Shown one piece after another: positions 32,484 to 43,289 of a DNA stretch of 64,000 bases. The stretch is from Dichetophora obliterata. Its lineage: Eukaryota; Arthropoda; Insecta; Diptera; Sciomyzidae. A program made the translations under genes and the position numbers. The DNA lies in contig OY986435.1 in NCBI GenBank assembly GCA_963920525.1, positions 302,720,908 to 302,784,907 on the forward strand, given 5' to 3'. The notes beneath the pieces were generated by a model. The model saw only the letters and a program-made list of their open reading frames with translations, was not told the origin of the DNA and ran no database searches. Within the stretch, counting starts at the first letter, position 1, and each line of letters starts with the position of its first letter.

Positions 32484-33269
32484 AATAGAATTACTTGTAT
32501 TTGGAAAAAAAAAAATTTATTTAATTTACGTAAAAAAAAATTTTTAAGTTTCTTTGTTTTGTAGTCTTTTCACAATAAATATCAACGCTAGTTGAATTCG
32601 CTGAAAACATTTTTACGCCGTAACTTCTGAACTCTTAAAGAACACACTTTCATTTCATATCTTTGGAAAGGTAAATGAAAAGTAAAAAAAATTAATATTA
32701 TGAAAATGATTAAAAATTATTGCACCTACTGCTGGCATGATATTAAACTTTGAAATTAATAACGGGGCATGTAACTGCAATTTTTTCAAAAGTGAAATAT
32801 TTTTTACTCAAAATAAAATTTCCAATTATAACCTATTTACGAAAATCGCATTTAAATTGACTGAGTTACGTTGTCTCAAAATAGATCCTATTCTAGCGAA
32901 AAAATCTCAAAACCTCAAACTCCGGATTTGGTTTTCCAAACAATAAACTAATCTAAGCACAAAATTTGAGCCAAATCGGAGATGGTCAGTGCAACTGACA
33001 TTGCACTTCAATGTGAAATTGGCGACATATTGAAAAAAGTAGTTCTTTTTTTGACGAAATATGTTTACTGCAAATTTTTTATAACATATTGTTAAAGAAA
33101 TGGTTAAAAAACTGCTTGAAACATTATTTTACACTTTGTATGAAAAATCATGCACCGATATTAAAGGCTTTGTGTTGAATTTAAGAACGTGATGATTTTT
33201 CCAGTGTATATATTGATTTTGACAAATATTTTGTACCCCATATTTGTAGGCACTGCTTGAATCAGACAA

Positions 33270-33513
33270 ATCGACCTGTAACTTTTATATATCCATGCGT
33301 TATATATCCATCAACAAGCCGGTTTCAGTCAATTCAAGCGAATACTCGTTTTTGTCGCTTCGAAGACTCAAAACATGCATGAAAAGTAAAACTAGAGAAG
33401 AAAGGCTCAATGGGTTAGCTGTTCTGAATGTTCACAGGGATGTGAAAGTAACGAAAGAAATTTTAAATGCACTAGCCCAAAAAAATATATTATTATTATT
33501 ATATATTATATAG
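33270..33513 (+). pseudogene. hAT transposase C-terminal domain (ZMYM1/P52rIPK-like)
   Basis: The frame reads NKPVSVNSSEYSFLSLRRLK, then CMKSKTREERLNGLAVLNVH and RDVKVTKEILNAL. This is the hAT dimerisation domain of the type seen in ZMYM1- and THAP12-like transposase derivatives (ER/YSFxxLRRLKxxxRxxxxxERLNGLAxLxxH). The stretch is open for about 70 codons and ends just inside the right terminus, as expected for a 3'-terminal exon. The RNase H core and catalytic residues are not recognisable upstream, so the element is non-autonomous. Confidence 0.85.
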
Positions 33514-33588
33514 TAAAACAAAATTGGAATAAGTTTAAACAAAAAAAAACCCCCCGAAATTTTTTTTGGGTACGCGCCTGACCTGACA

Positions 33589-34149
33589 TTTATGTTTGTT
33601 GTCCGCTTCACGTGAAATGCCCCATGACACATGTGTCACAAGTTTCCAAATATTCGTATATTCGTACTGCGCAAATGCCATTTTGTAGTAGTTATATGAT
33701 AGAGTTTATATATTCACCTTTTTAACTGTGCATAGAAAGCATTCGATTTGACGAACACCACAACAAATATTCTGATACTGGCTTGGAGTCGGGCAGTGTA
33801 AAATAAAAAAAAACACAATTTCTTTCTGCGAATGTATGTGAATGCTTTCAGTGGGATGGCTGGTTTGTGCATTGACTAAGTCCGCTTGCATCGCCATCTT
33901 CTTGCCAATATGGAAAGCTTCGAATTAATGTTATCATAGTTGTAAGCACAGAACAGAATCAAAATTCAATTATACTTTATTGTGAATATTCATGTGAAAA
34001 AAACTGCAGGGTGGATAACATAAGTAAAACTTTTAGTAACTAGCATGGTATAAGGATAGAGGTAGCTGCAGCGGTGCCTGTTCTCTTTCCATACTGCCAT
34101 GTCAGTCTAATTCAGCTGTGTGACGAATGGAAACAAGAGAAAAGAAATA
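33589..34149. other. Stretch without recognised features
   Basis: No frame or repeat partner was identified. Base composition is slightly less AT-rich than its surroundings. Confidence 0.4.
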
Positions 34150-34320
34150 AAAAGTTTTGCTGCGTTTTGACATTCCCGGCAGTATGCTTTCATCTAGTCA
34201 CTAGTTCGTTTTGTTTTGTCATATCTTTGGCTAATGTCATGCTAGAAGTTCTAGATTTTGTGTGTCCATAATGATATATACGTGGAACACAACCATATCA
34301 ATAATTCAGTTCTATCTTAT
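34150..34320 (+). mobile_element. MITE family M1, copy 3 (fragment)
   Basis: GTCATATCTTTGGCTAATGT, then CATGCTAGAAGTTCTAGATT and TTGTGTGTCCATA, match the interior of the 18690 and 30340 copies. The ends are missing. Confidence 0.6.
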
Positions 34321-34389
34321 CCCTTGAACACATTGACGACGTCAGCAACAGTGCGTCAAATGTCAAATTATTTTTACATGCTTTTCTTA

Positions 34390-34781
34390 CAGTCCACCCT
34401 AAACAAGTGCGCGTGCGTGGTTTAACTGTCAAAATCGGCTCATGCCCATACATTTTGTATGAAGCCTACCGAAACACGCACCGGACTACCGCAACATGAA
34501 TCGAATTTCCAATTTTGACAGTGCGTTCGGATGTGAAGTTGGCTGCATAAAGAGCAATTAGCTGCTTTTAATTAATTAATCTCAATTGCAAATGGAAGTA
34601 TTTGCTATATTAATAGATTTTTACACAATTCTAAAAGTTTCTTTAAGATTTTCAAACCATCAGATGAGCTGGTTCGAGAGCAGCAGTTCTTTCCGCAGCG
34701 CACTTGTTTAGGTTAAGCGTAAAATAAAATTGCGTGGCGTTTGGGTACGCAGCGCAACGCGCACTTGTTTAGGGTGCACTG
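34390..34781. mobile_element. PIF/Harbinger-like MITE, 392 bp
   Basis: Inverted ends are CAGTCCACCCTAAACAAGTG with CGCGTGCG and CAGTGCACCCTAAACAAGTG with CGCGTTGCG. TTA flanks both sides (34387-34389, 34782-34784), a TWA-type target duplication. The GC-rich ends contrast with the AT-rich middle. There is no coding potential. Confidence 0.85.
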
Positions 34782-35239
34782 TTATGGAGGTGAAAGTGGT
34801 GAAAATGTTGCAACGACAATGAGTGACTGCAACAAAGTCGCTGTCGTCGGTTTAGAATTTTTTCTAATTTGACGTGCGACAACAGAGGAATATAAGGGTT
34901 TGTGTATACGTGAATGAAACAATCTAATGATACTTCCAGACTGTTGTTTCTTTCTTCATGTTGTTTCGCACTGTTGCAGTCGTCATCAATGTGTTCAGTA
35001 CATTAAATCGACTTAAGCTTTTGTTGCTTATAAACACAGATATAATATAATATATTCAAGGAACACGCAAGCGCAGACCTTATCTGCTTGACATTCGCTT
35101 GAACACTGAAGCTTTGATCAGTCTGTAGGTGAGACAAATACGTATTTTACTGCACAAACACAATCTCAAGTGTGCAAAGCTGCCCGACACTGATCTAGTG
35201 CATCTACCTGTATTCTTCTCCCATGGTAAACCTAAATAA

Positions 35240-35735
35240 ACTGTGAAACCTAAATACAATAAGAGCGTTGAGCGGTGCGTTGCCAGCCGCTTTCCGCCAA
35301 CGCTGAATTTTCATCCCTAAATAAGAGCGGCGGCGTTATGTCAGATGTTGTCAAAAAGAGTTTGGCATAAAAGCCGCATTCAGTGAAAATTCAGCTAACA
35401 CTTGTGAGCTGTTATGGTGGCGATACCTTAGTGAGCGATGTTTTTCTCTTAATATGTTTTTACTCTTAGTCAGAAAAGTAAATATATAGTAGTAATAGTT
35501 AATAATCAGTAGATAATTTAATTACAACGGTTCCCATAATTGTACCATTCAGTGTATTTTAACCTAACAGTTACCAGCTGTTGACTCCACTGAATGCAAG
35601 CATAGTGATGAATGACAAATTTTTCGCAGAAATTACAATTTCATCGTTTTCTGCAGCCAACTTTACTTTCTAACGCTCTGTCAAAATTGGATTTTCCAAC
35701 CGCTAAGCGTTGCCGCCGCGTTATTATGGTTTGCT
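35240..35735. mobile_element. Diverged relative of the 34390 MITE
   Basis: On the minus strand, CCAATTTTGACAGAGCGTTA and AAGTTGGCTGCA (about 35650-35690) match 34511-34550 (CCAATTTTGACAGTGCG, AAGTTGGCTGCA). The ends are CCTAAATACAATAAGAGCG and, inverted, CCATAATAACGCGGCGGC, a loose version of the same terminal repeat. The boundaries are approximate. Confidence 0.4.
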
Positions 35736-36350
35736 TCTAAGAAATCATCTCTGAGCCGAAGCAAAAATATTCTAACTAAAAGGCGCAATTATTTTAATGA
35801 AATCATGATGCATAGGGAATAGCGTGGTAGTCAGCCATTTTTTTCCAATTCGAAATCTCTGACTATGCACAGTGAGGTAGCTCTGAGAAATGGTCAATCC
35901 AACTGCTTTTATTTCTAATTGAAATATGTAGAATGCAACATTTTTTGTATTTTCTATTATTAATCGATTAATCGATTATCAAATCGAAAACTCTGACCAA
36001 TGCGCCACTCTTTATTTGGATTTCCTTTTAGGTTCATATAGTTTGATTAAATTAGAAATATATATTTTATAAATGTAGAACATTTATTTTTTAAGAAGAA
36101 ACCTGCTTAAAGTATAAATTAAAAAAAGGCATTTATAGCAAAACAATTAAAGCAAATACCATTTCAATTAATATAATAACATTAAAACTTAGCATAAATT
36201 TTAATTTTAAATACTTAAATACTCGACTAGACAAAATTAAAACAGAACTTTTATGACTAAAATAAAATTCAAGAAATTATCTTAATATTTTAAATTAACT
36301 AAGGGCCGGTTGTTATCTAGAGGTCCAAAAACACACTGATATTCTTGATT
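35736..36350. other. AT-rich stretch
   Basis: ATTAATCGATTAATCGATTA near 35960-35980 is a short palindromic repeat. No gene was found. Confidence 0.4.
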
Positions 36351-36354
36351 TTTT

Positions 36355-36735
36355 TCTATAGAAGGAAGTAAATGAATGCATTGAGTTTCTTGGCAGTTAT
36401 TTTTTGATTTTTAGGAGTAGGAAAATATTGAAAATATAGGAAATAGGTGTTGAAAAATAAGGTGCCTAAACTTTAGACCGTTCCTCCGTCCCACAGCACG
36501 TTCATGTCATCTGAGCCAAAATTTTATGAATTTATACGTATTGAAGCTTGAACCTATAATATAGTAGAAAATGAAAAATATGGCGGACATGTTTCATTCC
36601 ATTCCATTTTTAGTAGCCTTTTTTCTCATTTTTCAAGGCCAATATTATCAGAATTTATTTTTAGGATCCAATAAATTTTATCTACTTTTAAATAAAAAAG
36701 ACACAGTTTCTATAGTATCGTAAGTATAGACGTAG
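36355..36735 (+). repeat. Uninterrupted copy of the 16575/18007 dispersed repeat
   Basis: See 16575-18310. This copy contains AGAAGGAAGTAAATGAATGC through GGCCAATATTATCAGAATT without a break, defining the empty site of the 16671-18006 insertion. Confidence 0.65.
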
Positions 36736-37429
36736 AAATTCCTTTTTATACAGTAATAGAGAAAAATTCTGATTTTTTAATTTATATTTTCAATTAAAGC
36801 ATTTCATCTTCTATATAAAAATTGTTCAAAAACAAATTTTTTGTTGTTGTCCTTTTTCAAACTTACCTGATCTAAAAAGCTCACAATTGTAAAAAGCAAA
36901 ATTCATGTAAAAATTTGTATTGTTTTATAAAAAGTGTTCGTTTGATATATTTGATGATAAATTTGTTGTTCTTGTTCATTGGTTTTGTTGGGTTAAAACT
37001 AAATGTAGTTCAAGGTTATGTTTAATTAATGGAAATAAATATGGGTAAATTTTAATTATTTATCTTTCCTGTAGTAAAGAGCATATACTGCCTTTCTAAG
37101 AAAGAAAGTCACAAACGCCAAAATTCCAAAATGTAGAAAAGGGCAGATTCGGAACCGTGAATTTGTTTCTGATTTTTGTGTTAAGCTAAGATTACCCATT
37201 TTCAACTCTAAATGACTCAAAAATTTAAGTAAAGTGGTCACTTCTAGTGTGTTTCTCATGCAAAATAAGCAATTGAATTTTAACAAACACGGTAGACGAG
37301 TGGGTAAGATGTCGGACAGCCGCATGAGAGGAAATTTTCAGTCGTTTTTTATATCAAGTTGATACTTATATTGCTTTTTCCTTCTAACGTGACTTCTCAA
37401 AAGAGCGCTTCTGGCAAGTCTCTTTTGAG

Positions 37430-38142
37430 CAAGGAGAGTGGAAGGCCTGACAAATTTACCCATTTTATACAAGCAATACAACGGTGTTTGCAAGGAGTGT
37501 GGAAGGCCTTTTAAAACCCAACGCAGGCCTGCTAGAAGGCCTTCGGACTCCTGCATTTGCCCACTGGGTGTAGCTACACGCATCTGTATTCGCTATTGTA
37601 CAGAGACTGTAAATACTTATAGACATTGCATATGAAAGCTCCGGTACGGAATGAAAAATTTGCCCGTACAAGACAAGAGACCCAACGAGTAAATAGCCTA
37701 GCGAGTAATCGCTTGCATCAGAGAGTATGTATACAGATAGAGGTCTCAAAACTCTCAGACACATTTTGGAACTTAAATTACAGTTCCCGTGCGTCCGGTG
37801 GAACTTTTGGAAATGAAATCTTCCTCTGCCGGCGTTGCTGCCGTGGCAGTACTGACATTTAGCCATAGGAGCGTATGAAAGAGGAATACGCAACAGTAAG
37901 CGTGTGATGAAGGGAGGTAGAAATAGGTTAGATCTTTTCTTGGTTAGATCTTCTCTTGTTGTCTTGTAGTGAAGGAGAATGAAAAGAAAATTGCATGTGA
38001 CAAAGTGAGCTAGGAATAGCTTTCTTTTGTTTGAGTTATGTTTTTTTTTTCCTATAAGAAAGACCTTTAAAGGGATCTCAATGTTTACATTCTGTTCTGC
38101 TAGATTTTGCCTCTCGAAAGAAATATGAATGAAATGAAGCAA
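37430..38142 (-). other. GC-richer patch with a 225-codon open frame, unassigned
   Basis: The minus-strand frame (37465-38142) is long for this AT-rich window but shows no motif I recognise. The patch has direct repeats: CAAGGAGAGTGGAAGGCCT at 37429 and GCAAGGAGTGTGGAAGGCCT at 37490, plus GGTTAGATCTTTTCTT/GGTTAGATCTTCTCTT at 37927 and 37943. It could be an LTR or the edge of an unrecognised element. I do not claim a protein. Confidence 0.3.
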
Positions 38143-38194
38143 AACAAAGCAAACTCTTTTATTGTTTAGGATAAATTTAATTCCATTTATTTAG

Positions 38195-38400
38195 GCAGTT
38201 ATGACATTGTTTACTAGAAGGGTAATATTTTGTATATGTAGTGTTTGGGTATTTTTAAGAAAAAAATTCCTAAAAATTCAAAAAATGCTATATTTAAAAA
38301 AACAAAATCACAGGTGGCTAAAGCACAGTCTTAAGCTATTTTGGACAAAAAATTACAAAAACCAAAATTTTTATAAAAAAGTTATACCTGTTTAAATTTG
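38195..38400 (+). repeat. Solo fragment of the foldback arm
   Basis: It aligns with 23270-23455: GTTTGGGTATTTTTA, AAAAATTCCTAAAAATTC, GTGGCTAAAGCACAGTCTTA and GCTATTTTGGACAAA. It therefore belongs to the family of the 8-kb element and shows that the family is dispersed. Confidence 0.7.
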
Positions 38401-38818
38401 ACTTTATTTTAACTTGTCTTTATTAAAAATATTAAAAACAAATTTTGAGGTTTTCTGAATATAATTTTTGAATTCTGCATGCATTCATTGGTGATTGCAT
38501 TTGATAACATTTTTCTTATTTACCAGGCGTCGAAATATATTAAGGTAGTATTATTTATTATATATTAACATATAATAAACAAATTGAAATTGATTTAATA
38601 GTAAATTCAAATTATTAAAATTTATAAATTATTTTCTACTACTAATGAAAATATTTCCAATATGGCTTTTTTCGAATTTTACAATTAGTACAATAAGTAG
38701 TCCTTTGTTCAACTAGTAGTCTTTTGGAATTGTATATTACTTACCTTTTAGGTATCTTATAACCCTGGCTTATACCATTTAAACTGCAGTGAGGTTTTTC
38801 TAATTTACTCTTATTTTT

Positions 38819-38938
38819 CATATAATACATTACAAACTAAATTGAAAGCTTATTATGTCATATAATATTTTTCAAACTAAAATGAAAACTTATTATGTTA
38901 AATAATATCTTACAAACTAAAATGAAAACTTATTATGT
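38819..38938. repeat. Three 40-bp tandem units
   Basis: CATATAATACATTACAAACT followed by AAATTGAAAGCTTATTATGT repeats three times with a 40-bp period (38819, 38859, 38899) and few substitutions. Confidence 0.85.
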
Positions 38939-40185
38939 AATCTAATCTTAATACTAATAAAAATATACTTACAACTTAAAACTAGTTTACCTAAAAAATA
39001 TTTGCAACTTAAAAGTACGTAACCTAACCTTATCTACAAAGTTATTGTTTTTAAATTATATTTATTGCAATTTTTAATAAGAATTTAAATCTATACAATA
39101 TTTACACAGAAAAAATCCAAAATGTAATATTTCGATTATCGTTTATCTAATATATTTGCAATAGTATCTACAATATTTACATTATTATATTAACCGCGTA
39201 AGAAAAAGGTATGCAAAATATAATATTAACAAGATTTTTTTGCATTGGTATTTAATATACATTATATGCATTAATATTATTAATTGTTTATTTTATAATA
39301 TTTACAATACTATACAAATTTTGTAATGGAAAATATATACAAAATATTATATTTCGAATATTATATTACTTTGTATAAATCTATTTATTATATATTATTT
39401 ACAAAACATACATACTCTCTGTATACATACTCTCTGTCTAGACACAAAACTTCATTCTTAAAGATAAATGAGGACGCTCAAATTATATAGAGAATTTTAA
39501 AACAAAACTCAGTTTTATTAAAAGACTGGTATGAAAATATAGATTTTAAGCCATAACTTTTGATTGGAAAGAGATATTTGGGTAATTTTTTCACATAAAT
39601 TATTTTTGAGACTTGACTTTTTTGTAAAAAATATAAAAACAACATTTTGGAAAAAATAAATTTCCCGAAAAAAATCAAAGGCCTTGTTATTTTGATGACA
39701 AAAACAGTAAAATAATTTTTGCGCATAGCTATAAGAATTTTTGCTTTGTCATATGAAAGGTAGCCAGATGTGCAATTTTTAATTGATTTCATTTTTACAA
39801 CAACAACAATTTTTGAGTCATTTTTTGAGTAAAAAGTCAATATTTTGGACCTTTTTTGACATAATCATAAAACATATATACACTGACTTAATGGTACAGT
39901 TCAACCTATTTTTGTGAAGAGATTTTATTGAACTTTTGAACAAAAAAAATTTGAATGAAATATATTAATGGACAGCGGACATATTTGCATCGAAAGACCA
40001 AACTTTGATTTTTATGTCGTTTTTTTCTCATTCTTAGGCAACGATGTTTTATGAAAAAGTCATTGTACTGAAAATTTCTCCAATTTTGAAGATATGTGAG
40101 TGTTTTTGATGTCAAAATAACAAAAAATTCTTAAAATGAAATACACAAAATTATCCGATAGTAAAAAGTTTTATAATAACAAAAT
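38939..40185. other. Very AT-rich stretch, no gene
   Basis: TATTATAT-type low-complexity sequence, with a CATACTCTCTGTATACATACTCTCTG duplication at about 39410-39436. The minus-strand frame at 39478-39840 is low complexity and is not called. Confidence 0.5.
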
Positions 40186-40189
40186 TACC

Positions 40190-40640
40190 GTTAGTTGAAA
40201 AATTTCAGAGGGGGCGTGGCAAAAACTAAGTATGTATGTTACAAAATCCGTTGAGCCGTTTAGATTTGTATAAAGGCCAAACAAGCAAACAAGCAGAAAA
40301 TGAGTTCGATTACTATAGATGAATTATGAATTTCAAATGCAAAGTCAAAAGTTGATGCACACAACGCCATCTACTGGCAATACAGCATTTAAAATCATGT
40401 TCGTTTTTATGGGTTCTTGAGTTAAGATGGCGTTGTAAAATCGCTCCATACAAAATGTATGTGAAAATTAATTTTCTTCATAATTTTTTTTTTCGGGAAA
40501 TTTTCCACAATTTTCTTAAGTATTCTCCTTGTTTGGGCGGATACCTGTCCGAATTGGTGCTAATCACCAAAATCGGTCCAGGCGTTCTCCAGTTATAAGC
40601 GTAGTAACTAACGTCACTTTCTTTTATATATATAGATATT
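40190..40640 (+). repeat. Insect LINE-type 3' end motifs
   Basis: AAATCCGTTGAGCCGTTTAG (40244) and AAATCGGTCCAGGCGTTCTC (40571), followed by TATATATATAGAT, are motifs I associate with 3' ends of dispersed insect retroelements. The assignment is by recollection only. Confidence 0.35.
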
Positions 40641-40655
40641 TTATTTTTTTTTCAG

Positions 40656-40772
40656 ATGATTACAGATCATGTTATTCTGGAAGCAAATCTTCTCGCACCG
40701 CTTCCTGACAACGTCACGTACACGCAAAGGACGTTACAAAAAAATTTTTTTATGTACTCTAATAATTGTTGA
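40656..40772 (+). CDS. Orphan exon-like ORF after a polypyrimidine-AG
   Basis: A strong acceptor-like tract (TTTTATTTTTTTTTCAG, 40639-40655) is followed by an ATG and 38 codons of non-biased sequence: MITDHVILEANLLAPLPDNV, then TYTQRTLQ, ending TGA. The GC content is higher than that of its neighbours. No upstream exon or family match was recognised. It may be chance. Confidence 0.2.
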   Translation: MITDHVILEANLLAPLPDNVTYTQRTLQKNFFMYSNNC

Positions 40773-40864
40773 ATTCAATAAAAAAGCTTTATATCAATAT
40801 CTCTGACCATTTTTTTGTGGTATTCTTAGTTCAAAAGCGCTTATATTACATAAAGGAACCCTAA

Positions 40865-41097
40865 GCGCCAGTTTTTCAGTACGAGTTTAAACATATCAAA
40901 TAAAACCTAGCTTAGCTCAATTGGACGTTTAAACTTGGTTTAACAAGATATTTTAGCAGTTGTTGAAGTTAAATTGACTTAAGTTATCATATAATGTGTT
41001 TCTTTTTTGCCTAAATCGAGTTTAAACGTCCAATTTTGGTGAGTTAAGGCTCGGTTTAGTTTAATTAGATTTTAAACTCGTACTGAAAACCTGGCCC
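40865..41097. mobile_element. 233-bp MITE with long terminal repeats, TTAA-type site
   Basis: GCGCCAGTTTTTCAGTACGA followed by GTTTAAA on the left mirrors GGGCCAGGTTTTCAGTACGA followed by GTTTAAA on the right. The similarity continues to the internal TTGGACGTTTAAAC on both sides. The right flank is TTAA and the left is CTAA, so a TTAA target (piggyBac or Kolobok type) is likely. Confidence 0.75.
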
Positions 41098-41176
41098 TTA
41101 AAGTAAAAAAATTATAAGAATCAAATTTTCATTTATTGTTAACACTTTGTATGTTAGTAAATTCAATAAAAAGTTA

Positions 41177-42479
41177 CCGGGTGGTTAAATTTTAAGGGCC
41201 GATGTTGAATGTGAACCGCACCTAAACGTCAAGTTTTTTCTGCATTTCATTTGACATTTCTCAATTTTAGACTAATTCAATTTGAACCATGGAAAGATTC
41301 ACAATCGAGCAACGCGTAAAAGTTATTCAGGCTTATTATGAAAATGGACGTAAAATCAAAATGCATATCGTGCACTTTGTGATTTTTTCGGTCAATTTAA
41401 GTGTCCAAATGTGCGTACAATCGGAAAAATCGTGCGAAAATTTGAGCAGATCGGGTCTGTAGGAGATGTGAAAACATCAGTGCATGCTAGTACAGCTCGT
41501 ACTGCAGAAAATATTGCTGCTGTTCGCGATAGTGTGGCTGAAGAGCCGTCCATCTCAACTCGTCGTCGTGCCCAACAATTGCACCTCTCACGCTCGTTGT
41601 TGATGAGCATTATGCATAAAGACTTGCATTTACACACTTACAAGGTGCAATTGACTCAAGAACTAAAGCCTCTTGACCATTTCAAGCGTCGTCCATGGTC
41701 AGAATGGTGGCAAGAAATGGCAACAGTGGATGATCAATTTTCGAAGAAAATCATCTTCTGTGATGAGGCACATTTTCACCTCAGTGGATTCGTCAATAAG
41801 CAGAATTGCCGTATTTGGGCGAATGATAATCCAAGAGTGATTGTCGAAAAATCATTGAACCCACAAAGAGTGACTTTTTGGTGCGGCTTATGGGCTGGCG
41901 GCATCATCGGGGCGTATTTTTTCCAAAATGAGGCCGGTCAGGCAGTTACTGTGAATGGTGTTCGCTATCGTGAGATGATAACGAACTTTTGATGGCCCGA
42001 ATTGGAAGACATGGATGTGGACGATATGTGGTTTCAACAGGACGGTGCCACTTGCCACACAGCTAACGAAACAATGGCTCTTTTGCGCGACAAATTCAAT
42101 GGCCGTGTTATCTCACGTGGTTGCGATGTCCATTGGCTGCCAAGATCATGTGATTTGACACCGTAGGACTTCTTTTTTTGGGGTAATTTAAAGGAAAAGG
42201 TGTACGTCAGTAAGCCAGCAACAATTCAAGAGCTAAAGGATGAGATAATTCGGCACATTAACGGCATAGAACCTCAATTATGCCTCAGCGTCATCGAAAA
42301 TTTGGACCATCGGATGGAGGTGTGCCGCCGAGGTCACAGCGGCCATTTGGCCGATATTTTGTTCCATACATAATTAAACTATACCAATATTATCATAATA
42401 AAAAGAAATGACAATAATTTCCTGAATAATTTGTGTTTTATTCAAAATCAACATCGGCCCTTAAAATTTAACCACCCTT
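41177..42479 (+). mobile_element. Full-length mariner-family element (DD41D type)
   Basis: Inverted ends share GGGTGGTTAAATTTTAAGGG then CCGATGTTGA (left at 41179, right ending 42477). TA flanks both sides (41175-41176 and 42480-42481). The 1.3-kb size with a single transposase frame is standard for mariners. The terminal repeats are about 30 bp with only the outermost bases differing, which implies a recent insertion. Confidence 0.9.
41289..42373 (+). pseudogene. mariner transposase, DD41D type, inactivated
   Basis: The start MERFTIEQRVKVIQAYYENG is lost to a frameshift near 41355. The main frame then runs NAYRAL.DFFGQF, the helix-turn-helix region, and IIFCDEAHFHLSG with the first catalytic Asp. 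A TGA stop (41990) falls after REMITNF. The frame continues WFQQDGATCHTA (second Asp) and SCDLTP, then a TAG (42163) just before DFFFWG (third Asp). Counting the stop as one residue gives 41 residues between the last two Asp, the DD41D (rosa-group) spacing. It ends LADILFHT at TAA 42371-42373. One frameshift and two stops inactivate an otherwise well-preserved enzyme. Confidence 0.9.
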
Positions 42480-42481
42480 TA

Positions 42482-43281
42482 TAAGCAAAACAAATCAGAT
42501 AGTTACTTTTAGTTACAGGGGACACCCTGTATAAAAAAATCCCATTTCTGTATGAAATACAGATTATATTTTCGTTTTTTTCTTTTTCACTCGTTGCTGG
42601 ATTGATAATTGTGTTCTCTTATTTTGCATAAATTAAAGAAATAATTAAGTTAAACCTATTTGCGTATTATTAGTAATCCGTGAGCAGTTTTGTCCGTAAA
42701 AATTTCAAGTTCTTAAATTAAAATTTGGTTATAAGAGGTACTGAAATATCATGCGGACGCTGACACAACGCTGGGTTGTCTATATAAATATTCCGCTATA
42801 AAAAAACTTTTGTAAAATTCAATACAACAATACCATCATCGGCACCAGGGTGACGTCTTTTCTCCAAATCTTCCACGTTCTCATTAAATATCAAATGAGA
42901 TGTTTGAAAAAAGGATTAATTTTTAAATAAAACTAAAATATTTTGTTAAAAATTCAAACTCTAAATAATAACTACTTGTTATGTGTAAAAAACATAATGT
43001 GTTTATAAATTTATTTAAAATTTTTTTATAATGAATAAAAAAACGAATAAAAACTATTTATGCATCATTTGAAAATAAAAATTTAATCAAATGAAATTGA
43101 AAATTCACTTTTCTAAAGACCTTTTATCCATGTATCATATCAAAATCTAAAAAATTAATTTTAAAAATGCCAATAACTCAAAACTAGTTTTTCACACCCT
43201 AAATTTCGTAAGTCTTAAATCCATTTTTATTCGTTAATCTTAAAAAAATGCTTTTTTAAGGTTGAAGATACTCATGACGTA
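42482..43281. other. AT-rich stretch with a hairpin motif
   Basis: TTACAGGGGACACCCTGTATA (42515-42535) forms a short inverted match and resembles ends of insect DNA elements. No gene was found. Confidence 0.4.
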
Positions 43282-43289
43282 GATGGAAC

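Larger units (their letters stand above)
31167..33580 (+). mobile_element. hAT element, 2.4 kb, with perfect target duplication
   Basis: Ends are CAGGCGCGTGCGCAAAGG and, inverted, CAGGCGCGTACCCAAAAA. ACCTGACA is exact at 31159-31166 and 33581-33588. A poly-C tract lies at 31208-31224, and a CCCCCC run sits near the other end, so GGGG/CCCC is a shared subterminal feature. A transposase C-terminus survives at 33270-33513. The middle holds a dispersed repeat (31428-31842) and a nested 169-bp MITE (32315-32483). Confidence 0.9.

Noticed and set aside
38819..38938. CRISPR-like array
   Set aside because: Units are directly adjacent without unique spacers, and the context is eukaryotic.
39478..39840. 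Minus-strand frame of 120 codons
   Set aside because: Low-complexity K/I/F-rich translation expected from AT-rich sequence, with no motif.
41392..41637. Minus-strand frame of 81 codons
   Set aside because: Antisense shadow of the mariner transposase.
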